A stretch of DNA of 64,000 nucleotides from Sorangium sp025924095 (GTDB lineage Bacteria > Myxococcota_A > Polyangia > Polyangiales > Polyangiaceae): assembly GCF_051521505.1 (NCBI RefSeq), contig NZ_CP150356.1:4960001-5024000 (forward strand), written 5' to 3'. This document shows positions 26,783 through 34,583 of the stretch, one piece after another. Each line of letters starts with the position of its first letter. Positions within the stretch are counted from its first letter, which is position 1. A program made the translations under genes and the position numbers. The notes beneath the pieces are model-generated. The model made no database searches and was not told the DNA's origin. It saw nothing but the letters and a program-made list of their open reading frames with translations.

Positions 26783-27363
26783 GCCGCGCCCCTGTCGCGG
26801 AGCACGGCGACGACGCACGTCGCGTCGTCGAACGACTTCTTGTGGGTCTCCACGATCCGGCGCGCCATCTCCTCCGGATCGAGGTCGCGGAACGCGCCGA
26901 GATCGAAGCCGCTGGCGATGCCGTCCGAGTGCAGCAGGACGACATCGCCCGTGGCCACAGGGAAGCGAAAGCTGCGGAGCCGCCGCACGCGCCGCCCGAG
27001 GATCCCGGCGGAGCAGAAGATCGGCATGGCCGTGCGCGTGATCGCCTTCATCGCGATGTTGCCGACGCCCGAGAACTCGAGCTCGCCCACGCTCTCGTCG
27101 ATGCGCAGGAGCGCCGCCGCCGCGCCGCGCGTCGCCGCGATGTGCTCCCCTGCCCCTGTCAGGAGATCCTCGAGCGGCATCGAGGCGTGGTCCTCCACGT
27201 AGCGACAGAAGGCGGAGGCCGCCTGCGCCGCATGAGGACCGTGGCCGAGCCCGTCCGCGAGGCCGATCAGCACCCAGGGTGCCTGCCGGACCACCACCAC
27301 CTCGTCGCCGGCAACCTCTTCGCCGGCCGCGACGCAGCACGCGGTCCCGATCGCGATCGTCAT
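26779..27363 (-). CDS. rsbX: PP2C/SpoIIE-type phosphatase, RsbX-like
   Basis: The product is 194 residues, close to Bacillus RsbX (199). Metal-binding signatures are IGLADGLGHGPHAAQAA and LLHSDGIASG, and the C-terminus has KKSFDDATCVVAVL. RsbX dephosphorylates RsbR and RsbS to reset the stressosome. The ATG overlaps the rsbT stop (ATGA) and its own stop overlaps the next GTG. Cytosolic. Confidence 0.9.
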   Translation of the reverse strand: MTIAIGTACCVAAGEEVAGDEVVVVRQAPWVLIGLADGLGHGPHAAQAASAFCRYVEDHASMPLEDLLTGAGEHIAATRGAAAALLRIDESVGELEFSGVGNIAMKAITRTAMPIFCSAGILGRRVRRLRSFRFPVATGDVVLLHSDGIASGFDLGAFRDLDPEEMARRIVETHKKSFDDATCVVAVLRDRGAA

Positions 27364-28145
27364 CCGAGGTACTTCCTGACCGTCACGGTCGTCCCCGCAC
27401 CGGGCGCCGTCTTGACATCGAACGCATCCATGAGCGCCTTCGTGCCGCGGAGACCCGCGCCCATGCCGTGGCGCGAGCGGTACTTGCCGCTCAGGATCTC
27501 CTGCAGGTTCGAGATCCCGGGCCCGTGGTCCTGCGCGATGATCTCGATCGCCCGCATCGGCGAGGTGAGCGAGCGGACGACGATCTGCCCGTTGCCCGCG
27601 TACCTGACGATGTTGCGCCCGAGCTCGGAGATCGCGGTGACGATCTTCGTCTGCAGGACATCGCCGACGAGGTGCTCGATGCAGAGCTCGCGGCCCGCAG
27701 ACCGCGCGCGCAGCACGTCCTCCTCGTTGCGCACCTCGATGGTGATCTCGCGCGGCGCCGGGGCCGCGTGATCGAGCTCGCCGAGCTCGGTGATGCACCG
27801 ATCGAGCTGCGCCTGGTCGCGGACGAACAGCTTCACCCCGCGCTTGACCTCGACGAGCAGCCGCCGCAGATCGCCCTCGCGCGCGTAGAGCGGGTCGACC
27901 TTCGCCTGCCGAATGCCGCAGTCGATCACGCTCTTCCTCACCGCGGGCGAGAGGAATTGCGCCAGCACCAGCTCGATCTGATCCGTGATCGAGCGGCCGA
28001 CGATCTGCGGCGACGACGGCACAGGGCCGCGCGCCGACTGCGGCGAACTCGGCAAGCGCGTCGACACCGGTCCACCGGACCGGCTCGACGGCGGCCCCGT
28101 GGCGCCGCCGCTGGAGGGCGGTCCGTCACGAGGAGGGATCTTCAT
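27360..28145 (-). CDS. rsbT: RsbT-like serine/threonine kinase with extra N-terminal domain
   Basis: The product is 261 residues, about twice the length of Bacillus RsbT (133). The C-terminal half (about 130-261) is the GHKL kinase: N-box TAISELGRNIVRYAG, G1 IIAQDHGPGI and G2 GMGAGLRGTKALMDAF. Residues 1-50 are Pro/Ser-rich. Residues about 50-128 form an added helical domain (ITDQIELVLAQFLSPAVRKSV, LYAREGDLRRLLVEVKRG) not found in classical RsbT. RsbT phosphorylates RsbR and RsbS and then leaves the stressosome to activate its target. The start overlaps the end of rsbS by 20 bases. Confidence 0.9.
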   Translation of the reverse strand: MKIPPRDGPPSSGGATGPPSSRSGGPVSTRLPSSPQSARGPVPSSPQIVGRSITDQIELVLAQFLSPAVRKSVIDCGIRQAKVDPLYAREGDLRRLLVEVKRGVKLFVRDQAQLDRCITELGELDHAAPAPREITIEVRNEEDVLRARSAGRELCIEHLVGDVLQTKIVTAISELGRNIVRYAGNGQIVVRSLTSPMRAIEIIAQDHGPGISNLQEILSGKYRSRHGMGAGLRGTKALMDAFDVKTAPGAGTTVTVRKYLG

Positions 28146-28545
28146 GCGACACCTCGTTCGTGAGCTCCGGCGGCATCATGTCGTCCTCGGCGGACGGCGC
28201 GAGCATCTCGACGGCGCGCTCCAGGTTCAGCGCGGTCACGACGCCAGGGATCTCGAGATCCATCTCCACCAGGGCGATCGCGACCGCGGGACGCAGGCCG
28301 CACACCGCCGTCCGGACACCCATCAGCCGGGCCGTGAGCGCGATGTCACGGATGGCGCGGGTGAGATAGCTGTCGAGAATCTCGACGCCGGAGAGGTCGA
28401 CGATGAGACCGCGGGGTGAGCGCGCTTCGATCGCCCCCGTCACGTCGTCGCGCAGCTGCTCGACCTGGCCGTCGGTGAGCCCGCCCTGCACCGAGACGAT
28501 TAAATTCCCGAAGAGGCCCACGATGGGGACCCTACCCGCTTGCAT
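28126..28545 (-). CDS. rsbS: STAS-domain stressosome scaffold protein RsbS
   Basis: The product is 139 residues with a single STAS domain: VPIVGLFGNLIVSVQGGL, GLIVDLSGVEILDSYLTRAI, and GVRTAVCGLRPAVAIALVEM. The serine in ILDSYLTR aligns with the phospho-acceptor Ser59 of Bacillus RsbS. It co-assembles with RsbR and sequesters RsbT. Its ATG shares one base with the rsbR stop (TGATG), indicating re-initiation. A 25-residue acidic tail (APSAEDDMMPPELTNEVSHED) extends past the domain. Confidence 0.92.
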   Translation of the reverse strand: MQAGRVPIVGLFGNLIVSVQGGLTDGQVEQLRDDVTGAIEARSPRGLIVDLSGVEILDSYLTRAIRDIALTARLMGVRTAVCGLRPAVAIALVEMDLEIPGVVTALNLERAVEMLAPSAEDDMMPPELTNEVSHEDPSS

Positions 28546-29894
28546 CAAGTGGACGTCTCCTTCCTCGCGCTGAGCTGCAGCTGTGACGTGGTCATCGGAC
28601 CGCTGCCCGAGGGATCGAATGCGGCCTGCGTGCCACCAGAGGTGAACGGCTGTCCTGCCTGCTTCTCGTCGCCGTTGGCCGCGCCGCGACGGCCGCCCAT
28701 GAGGGACGAGAGCGTCGGCTTCTGGCCGGCGAGCGCCAGGCTCTCGCGCAGCGCGTGCTTCAGGTTGCGCGCGGCGCGGATGGTGCCGAGGTTGATGCCG
28801 AGCTCCACCATCGTCTGCGCGACCGCGGGCCTGACCCCGGTGATGCGACACCGCGCGCCGAGCAGCTCGACCGCCTTCATCAGCTTCATGAAGTGGTCGG
28901 CCGTCTGCGTGTCGATCACCTCGACGCCCGTCACGTCGATGATGACGTAGCGCGACTGGCGACGGACGATCTCGTCGAGCAGCCGCTCCATGATCTGCGC
29001 GCTCCTGCGCGAGTCGACGACGCCGATGATCGGCAGCGCGAGGACGTCGTCCCAGAGCTCGAGGATGGGCGTCGAGATCTCGTCGATGGCGTAGCGGAGC
29101 CGCTCGACGAGCTCGCTCTTGGCGCTCTCGCTCTCGACAAGATCGCGGTTCTTCCCCTCGAGATCCTCGATGAGGCGCTTCTTCTCGGTCGCGTCGCGGA
29201 AGACGGCGACGGCGCCGGAGATCGAGCCGTCCTTGCCCCGCATCGGGCTCGCGCTGACCGTCAGGAACAGCCCCGTCGCGGGGCCGGCCTCGATGCGCGG
29301 GTCGGCGAACACCGGCGGCAAGCGGACCGAGCGCGGCTCGGCGTCCTCGCCCTGCGGCCCCGAGGCGGGGGCGAGGGTCGGCATGGCGTTGCCCGGCATG
29401 CCCTGATGCCGGCGGGCGACCCGCGCGTCGTGCTCGGCGGACCTCCGCGCGAAGAGCTCCACCTGATCGACCGTGTCGCCGCGCAGCGCGCGCGCGAGCG
29501 GGTGCTCGGACGCAGGCCAGGGCGTCGCCTGGTCCGGGAAGAACAGCGTGGCGTCGCCGGGACCCGGGTCGTCGTCCGACGCGAGGTCGAGCGGCGCGCG
29601 GCCGAGCATGTGCTCCGCGGCCGGGTTGCGCATCAGGAGCTCGCCCTTGTCGTCCACCACGGCGACGCCGTCCGCCATGCTGTCGAGCACGAGCTTGAAG
29701 ATGCCAGCCTGCCGCCGCAGCTCGTCCTCCGAGCGGGCCAGCTGCTCGCTGCGCTCGCGCGCCTCGCGCATCGCCCGGTCGAGCTGCGCGGCCTGCTCCT
29801 TCGCCGCGCGCTCGTGCCCCTCGATCTGCTGCTCGAGCGTCACGATGCGCTCCGTGAGCCTCGTAACCTCCTGCCGCAGAGCTTCTTCGCTCAT
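28545..29894 (-). CDS. rsbR: RsbR-type stressosome sensor (PAS-STAS)
   Basis: The product is 449 residues. It has an N-terminal coiled coil (about 1-60, RLTERIVTLEQQIEGHE), a PAS domain (about 60-260: LVLDSMADGVAVVDDKGELL, AVAVFRDATEKKRLI) and an STAS domain (about 275-395: PIIGVVDSRRSAQIMERLLD, DVTGVEVIDTQTADHFMKLM, RCRITGVRPAVAQTMVELG). The threonines in VIDTQTA and RITGVRP match the regulatory Thr171 and Thr205 region of Bacillus RsbR. The sensor is a PAS domain instead of the non-haem globin of Bacillus, so it may sense a small ligand, redox state or light. The start ATG at 29894 overlaps the stop of a 67-codon upstream ORF (ATGA). Confidence 0.92.
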   Translation of the reverse strand: MSEEALRQEVTRLTERIVTLEQQIEGHERAAKEQAAQLDRAMREARERSEQLARSEDELRRQAGIFKLVLDSMADGVAVVDDKGELLMRNPAAEHMLGRAPLDLASDDDPGPGDATLFFPDQATPWPASEHPLARALRGDTVDQVELFARRSAEHDARVARRHQGMPGNAMPTLAPASGPQGEDAEPRSVRLPPVFADPRIEAGPATGLFLTVSASPMRGKDGSISGAVAVFRDATEKKRLIEDLEGKNRDLVESESAKSELVERLRYAIDEISTPILELWDDVLALPIIGVVDSRRSAQIMERLLDEIVRRQSRYVIIDVTGVEVIDTQTADHFMKLMKAVELLGARCRITGVRPAVAQTMVELGINLGTIRAARNLKHALRESLALAGQKPTLSSLMGGRRGAANGDEKQAGQPFTSGGTQAAFDPSGSGPMTTSQLQLSARKETST

Positions 29895-30094
29895 CGCGAA
29901 CTCTCCGTCCTGAGCCCGCGCTCGCCGTGCACAGCGAGCGCGTCTCTCCGATGCGCGCCGCGACGAGCCGCCTTGCAGGCTCGCTCGAGATCTGCGCACC
30001 GGGAGGATGAGCCGCGCGGGCCGGACGAGACGGCCGCGGAGGGCGCCTGGCGCTCCGCCGTCCTGTCCGTCCTTTGCACGCTCGTAACGCTCAT
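29891..30094 (-). CDS. 67-codon leader ORF of the stressosome operon
   Basis: An ATG at 30094 preceded by AGGAG with six-base spacing opens a 67-codon frame ending in TGA that overlaps the rsbR ATG by four bases. The peptide (MSVTSVQRTDRTAERQAPS...) is Arg/Ser/Ala-rich with no hydrophobic segment. I do not recognise it. The strong ribosome site and the exact stop-start overlap, like the other junctions of the operon, suggest it is translated and couples ribosomes into rsbR; it may be a leader peptide without its own function. Confidence 0.5.
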   Translation of the reverse strand: MSVTSVQRTDRTAERQAPSAAVSSGPRGSSSRCADLERACKAARRGAHRRDALAVHGERGLRTESSR

Positions 30095-30442
30095 GTCTTC
30101 TCCTCGCAGGGTGCCCTCGCCCGAACGGGGACCGTGTCCAGCACCAGTCGAGAAACACAGCTTATCGCTAACCGGGCAACCTACCGTCAAGCTTCGCGTC
30201 GGCCGTGCGTGTCGCTTGTGGCGACGGCATCCGCCGTTGCCCAGACGAGGTAGCCCGTGCCCACACAACCTCGCCGTGCTCTGCGTCACGACGGACGTCG
30301 TCTGCCGCGCCGCAGCGAGGCCGAGCCCGGTCGCCAGGCACCTTGGCTTCCGCTCCGGATGAGCGGATGGAAGGTCCGAACGCACGTGAGGTTCCTCGCG
30401 TGGGGCGCTCTGCGTGGGTGCGCGTAGGAGCGCGCGGGCCGA
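30095..30442 (-). other. Intergenic region holding the stressosome operon promoter
   Basis: These 348 bases between the stressosome operon and the upstream TPR gene hold no convincing gene on either strand. The part at about 30150-30200 is noticeably less G+C-rich than its surroundings and contains the promoter listed separately. Confidence 0.6.
30161..30190 (-). promoter_or_regulatory. Candidate housekeeping promoter for the rsb operon
   Basis: On the minus strand TTGACG (30190-30185), an 18-base spacer and GATAAG (30166-30161) form a good sigma70-type promoter (5/6 and 4/6 matches). Transcription would start near 30154, about 60 bases before the leader ORF ATG at 30094. Confidence 0.5.
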
Positions 30443-31132
30443 TCAGTCGCCCAGGCTCTGGCGCTCGCGGGCGCGCCGGCGCTTTGCCTTGCGCTTCGAG
30501 TCGACCGGGCGCTGCGGGTCCGGCCCGCTCTCGCCGGTGGTCGGCGCGCCGGCGTCGAGCCAGCGCCACAGCGCCATCTGGTCGGCCGTCGCCCCGTGGC
30601 GGATGGCGCGCTTCAAGATCTTCTTCGCGAGCACCAGCTTGCCGCACCGGGCGAGCGCGTGGGCGTAGCTCGCGGCGATGTCGGCCTCGCCCGTCTGCGC
30701 CTCGGTGGCCTGCGCCAGGAGCGGCAAGGCGTCCTGGGGGCGGTTCAGGGCGACGTCGTAGAGGTGGCCCAGGTTGTGGGCGTACCACGGGTTCTCGGGC
30801 GCGATCGCCAGGGCGCGCTCGTAGGCGCGCGCGGCGTAGCGGTAGTTGCCGAGCAGCGACTGCGCCAGGCCGAGCACCGCCCACGCGCCGTCGTCCTCCT
30901 CGTGGAACTGCAGCACGCGGCGCGCGAAGAGCGCGGCGCGCCACGGGTCGTGCTCGACGCCCATCTCCGCGAGGTGGCGGTGCGCATAGAGCCACGGGTC
31001 GCTGCCGGGCGCCGTCGCGCGGGCCAGGCGCGCGAGCAACGGGAGGACCCTGTCCGCGTCGAGCTTGTCAGCAAGCGCTCGATCGATGTCCCGTCGAAGC
31101 CGGTCGATATCCTCCGCTCCACTGCGCGCCAT
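30443..31132 (-). CDS. TPR-repeat protein
   Basis: The product is 229 residues and cytosolic. It begins with a charged helix (AEDIDRLRRDIDRALADKLD) and then TPRs: GAWAVLGLAQSLLGNYRYAARAYERALAIAPENPW, YAHNLGHLYDVALNRPQDALPLL, and ADIAASYAHALARCGKLVLAKKIL. The tail is strongly basic (DSKRKKAKRRRARERQ-like), possibly RNA- or DNA-binding. No enzyme motif. Probably a protein-interaction scaffold; function unknown. Confidence 0.82.
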   Translation of the reverse strand: MARSGAEDIDRLRRDIDRALADKLDADRVLPLLARLARATAPGSDPWLYAHRHLAEMGVEHDPWRAALFARRVLQFHEEDDGAWAVLGLAQSLLGNYRYAARAYERALAIAPENPWYAHNLGHLYDVALNRPQDALPLLAQATEAQTGEADIAASYAHALARCGKLVLAKKILKRAIRHGATADQMALWRWLDAGAPTTGESGPDPQRPVDSKRKAKRRRARERQSLGD

Positions 31133-31336
31133 CCCTTCCGTGATACGACCAGTGGGCGAGCTTGGCTAGCGCGTTGCGCGCCTGGAGGCGCCGCCTGGAC
31201 GGCGTCGCACGCGAGCGCCCACCGACGTACGCCGGCGGGCGGCGTCTGGCGCGCGCGGGGACAGCGGGGAACGCCTGCGCGGAGCCCGGTCCGCCGCCTC
31301 GTCGCGGCGGACCGACACGCCGGCGCGCGCCCGCGC

Positions 31337-33793
31337 TCAGGCGTCCTCCGCCACCTCTTCGGCGCTTGACGTGCGCTCCCGAGCCTGCTCCGCGCGCGCC
31401 TCCTTGCCCGCGATCGTCGCGCCGTTCAGCGCCGCCACGACCCGCGCGAGCTCGGCCTTCGGGACGCTGACGAACGCGTTGCGCTCGCGCACCCGGATGC
31501 GCCGGATGTCGCCCTTGGACATCCCGGCCTGCTCGATGAGCACGCGCTGGAAATCGGCCGCGCGCGCGCCGTCGCGGCGACCCAGGTTGATGAAGACCTC
31601 GACGAACTCGCCGTCCGCCTCGTCGCGCGAGGGCTCGGCGCGCGGCGCCTCGCCGCCGGGCTCGCCGCTCTCGATCTCGACCGCGGACTCGCCGGGGGGC
31701 GAGGGCGCAGCGCTGCTCACGCGCTCGCGATCGCCGCCGCGCGACGCGGGCGAGCCGGGCGGCGGGGACGGCGGCTCGCCGAGGATCGGCTCGTCGTCGC
31801 CCTCCTCCTCCGGCGGCTGCCACATGGTGAAGTCGGCATGGCGGGAGAACGGCTGGCCCGGCGCACCGCCCTGAGGCCGGCCAGGTGCGGCGGCGACGCC
31901 GGCCACGGCGGGGCCTCGGCGCGCCGACAGCAGCGTCGCGGTGCCGGGACGGTCGCGCAGGCGCTCCGCCGGGCCGCGACCCGGCGCGCCCTCGCCCCGC
32001 GGCGACTCGAGCCGCATCAGCGGCTCCGGCCGCGTGAGCGGCTCGACCGAGACGGGACCCTCGTCGCGCGCCCTCGTCACCTCGGGCCGGCGCGGCTCGA
32101 GCCGCAGATCGTCCCCGGCCGGCGCGTCCGCGCCGCGCGGCCCGCGCCGCCCCTCGTCCCGCCGGGGGCGCAGCGATCTGCGATCGCGCTCCCGCGCGCG
32201 GTCCCGCTCGCCCTCGCGCGCGAGATCACGCTCGCTGCTGCGCTCCGTCTCCGGCGGACGCGGATCGGCGGAGTCGGCCGCGCGCGGGATCGCGTCGCGC
32301 GGCGCGCGCCCCTCGCCCCGCGCGCTCGCGCGCGCCGCTGGCTCGGGCCTGGTCGAGGGCTCGGCGCCCTCGCGCGCCGCCGCGCGCTGCGGCGGCTGGG
32401 CGCGCCGCGCCGCGCTCGCTTCCTCCTGCGCCGTCGGCCGCGCGCCGAGGTGGTCGCGCAGGAGGCCCGCCACGATCGCCTCGGCCTGGTCGTGCGTGAG
32501 CAGCCGGCGCGCGAGCGAGAGATCGGCGGGGTGCGTGCCCTTCGGCAGGAACGCCTCGGCGAGCATCGCGACGAGATCGGCCTCGGCGCGCGTCTTGAGC
32601 TCTCCCTCCGTGGGGAGCTGCTTCTCGAGCGGCCGGATCTTGTACGTCAGCCGGAGGATGTAGAGCGGCCCGACGTCCTGCGGCGTGATCAGCGCGATCG
32701 CCGTGCCGGTGCGCCCCGCGCGGCCGGTGCGGCCGGTGCGGTGCACGTACGCCTCGGCGTCCTGCGGGAAGTCGTAGTTGATGACGTGCGTGAGGTGCGA
32801 GATGTCGATGCCGCGGGCCGCCACGTCGGTGGCGACGAGGAAGCGCAGGCGCCCCTCGCGCGTCGCGCTCATCACCTTCTCTCGATCCGACTGCGGCAGA
32901 TCGCCGTTCAGCCAGTCGGCGTCGTAACCCTGGCGCTTCAGCGCCCCGGCGACGGCCTCCGTCTCGTCCTTTGTGTTGCAGAAGACGACCGCGTTCTCGG
33001 GGTTCTCGACCTCGATGATGCGGATCAGCGACGTCAGCTTGTCGCCCGTGATGAGGTAGACGTAGTGCTGGATCTGGAGCGCGCCGACCGCGTCGCCCGA
33101 GAGGGTGATGAACTCGGGCGAGCGCAGCTTGCTGCGCGCGATGCGCTCGATGTCGGGCGGGAGCGTCGCCGAGAACAGGAGCGTCTGCCGCTCCGGCGGC
33201 AGCTCGGCGAGGATCGCGGTGAGCTCGCGCTCGAAGCCCATCGAGAGCATCTCGTCGCACTCGTCGAGCACGAGCAGCCGGATGTGCTTGGCGACGATGG
33301 TCCCGCGGCGCAGGTGATCGAGCACGCGGCCCGGCGTGCCGACGATGACCTGCGCGCCGGCGGCGAGCGCGTCGATCTGCCGCTGCATCGGCGCGCCGCC
33401 GTACACGGCGACCACCTTGATGCCCTTGCGCTTGCCGAGGCGCTCGACCTCCGCGGAGACCTGGACCGCGAGCTCTCGCGTCGGGCACAGCGCGAGCACC
33501 TGCGCCTGCGCGAGCGAGCGCTTCACGGCGTGGTCGACGATCGGGAGCCCGAAGGCCGCCGTCTTGCCGGTGCCGGTGCGCGCCTGCACCACCGCGTCGC
33601 GCCCGCGCGTGACCGGCTCCCACACGGCGAGCTGCACCGGCGTCGGGTGGACGTAGCCAATCTCCGCGAGCGTCTCGCGCAGCTCGGACGACAGGGGCAG
33701 CACATCGAATGTCGGAAGCGGCTGGGGCTTTTCGCCGGTCGGCGCTTCACCCGCCAGTGCGGCAGGGGGAGAAGGAACGGTCATGTCGGTCAT
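31337..33793 (-). CDS. DEAD-box RNA helicase with DbpA-type RNA-binding domain
   Basis: The product is 818 residues. The helicase core (about 28-400) has the Q motif (PTPVQLAVW), Walker A ARTGTGKT (71-78), GTPGRVLDHL, VLDECDEM (DECD variant of DEAD), SAT in LLFSATLPP, and HRTGRTGRAG. A long Arg/Pro/Glu-rich disordered region (about 450-715) separates it from a C-terminal DbpA RNA-binding domain (about 720-800: FVEVFINLGRRDGARAADF, IRRIRVRERNAFVSVP). Proteins like this (DeaD/CsdA, DbpA) remodel rRNA and mRNA. AGGA precedes the ATG at 33793. It follows the small membrane protein gene by 30 bases and may be co-transcribed with it. Confidence 0.93.
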   Translation of the reverse strand: MTDMTVPSPPAALAGEAPTGEKPQPLPTFDVLPLSSELRETLAEIGYVHPTPVQLAVWEPVTRGRDAVVQARTGTGKTAAFGLPIVDHAVKRSLAQAQVLALCPTRELAVQVSAEVERLGKRKGIKVVAVYGGAPMQRQIDALAAGAQVIVGTPGRVLDHLRRGTIVAKHIRLLVLDECDEMLSMGFERELTAILAELPPERQTLLFSATLPPDIERIARSKLRSPEFITLSGDAVGALQIQHYVYLITGDKLTSLIRIIEVENPENAVVFCNTKDETEAVAGALKRQGYDADWLNGDLPQSDREKVMSATREGRLRFLVATDVAARGIDISHLTHVINYDFPQDAEAYVHRTGRTGRAGRTGTAIALITPQDVGPLYILRLTYKIRPLEKQLPTEGELKTRAEADLVAMLAEAFLPKGTHPADLSLARRLLTHDQAEAIVAGLLRDHLGARPTAQEEASAARRAQPPQRAAAREGAEPSTRPEPAARASARGEGRAPRDAIPRAADSADPRPPETERSSERDLAREGERDRARERDRRSLRPRRDEGRRGPRGADAPAGDDLRLEPRRPEVTRARDEGPVSVEPLTRPEPLMRLESPRGEGAPGRGPAERLRDRPGTATLLSARRGPAVAGVAAAPGRPQGGAPGQPFSRHADFTMWQPPEEEGDDEPILGEPPSPPPGSPASRGGDRERVSSAAPSPPGESAVEIESGEPGGEAPRAEPSRDEADGEFVEVFINLGRRDGARAADFQRVLIEQAGMSKGDIRRIRVRERNAFVSVPKAELARVVAALNGATIAGKEARAEQARERTSSAEEVAEDA

Positions 33794-33823
33794 ATCGTCC
33801 TGCGTGATCGCCGCGTCGGGGTA

Positions 33824-34426
33824 TTATCTCGGGGACACGGGCCCAAGCTGGCCATCGACGATCGCCCGGACCCGACGCCGTAGCGGAGCCAGATCGCCTG
33901 CCTCGCGCCGCGCTGCGTGCTCCTCCGCATAGCGGAGCCGCTCGATGGCGTCGAGAGCGCGCTCATTCTCCGCGGAGCCCCGGCACGAGACGGCGACTCC
34001 GTCCCGGTAGGTCCACTCCGGAGCGAGCGTGCTCCGGAACCGGGCGAGGGCGGCGTCCTCCCCGTCGGTCCCGGGGGCGGCCTCCCTGGCGCGCTCGACG
34101 GCCCGGACCAGCGCCAAGAGGCCCTCCTCGCAGCTCCCGTAGGGCGACGGCGCGCCCGGCAGGAAGAAGACCTGCCGGATCAGCTGGAGGGTGCACGAGA
34201 CGATGATGAGCGCGGCGAAGCTGTAGTAGGCGACCAGGGCGATGCGCCGGCCGCGGGCGCGAGGCCCGCCGGGGCGCCGCCGCCCGCCGGGCGATCGCGC
34301 CTCGGTCCCTGGCACGGCCGGGGCAGGAGCGATGGGCGCGGGAGCTTGGGCGGGCATGAGAGCTGCGATTCCTTGGGCGAGTGGTGCGCGGGTGGCGCGC
34401 GGCCAGGCGCGCGGGCCGCTCTTCAT
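33824..34426 (-). CDS. Small single-pass membrane protein
   Basis: The product is 200 residues from the ATG at 34426; the ATG at 34357 is an alternative. A Pro/Ala-rich and basic N-terminal part (GGRRRPGGPRARGRR) leads to one TM helix (IALVAYYSFAALIIVSCTLQLI) and then a periplasmic or cytoplasmic charged helical domain with two cysteines (YGSCEEGLLALVRAVERARE, VAVSCRGSAENERALDAI). No family recognised. It lies 30 bases upstream of the helicase gene. Confidence 0.65.
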   Translation of the reverse strand: MKSGPRAWPRATRAPLAQGIAALMPAQAPAPIAPAPAVPGTEARSPGGRRRPGGPRARGRRIALVAYYSFAALIIVSCTLQLIRQVFFLPGAPSPYGSCEEGLLALVRAVERAREAAPGTDGEDAALARFRSTLAPEWTYRDGVAVSCRGSAENERALDAIERLRYAEEHAARREAGDLAPLRRRVRAIVDGQLGPVSPR

Positions 34427-34583
34427 GATTTCGTTTGGGTTGTGAGCCGGGGAGCCCTGGAGCCGGGCTCGGCCACCGCAGGTCGGGCTCGCTTCCGCGG
34501 TCCCTTCCGTGCGGGCCAGTGCTATCACCTCGCCGCGGGCGCGACGAGATGCTGTTGGACCGGAGCAGCGCGAGGTGACCGAG

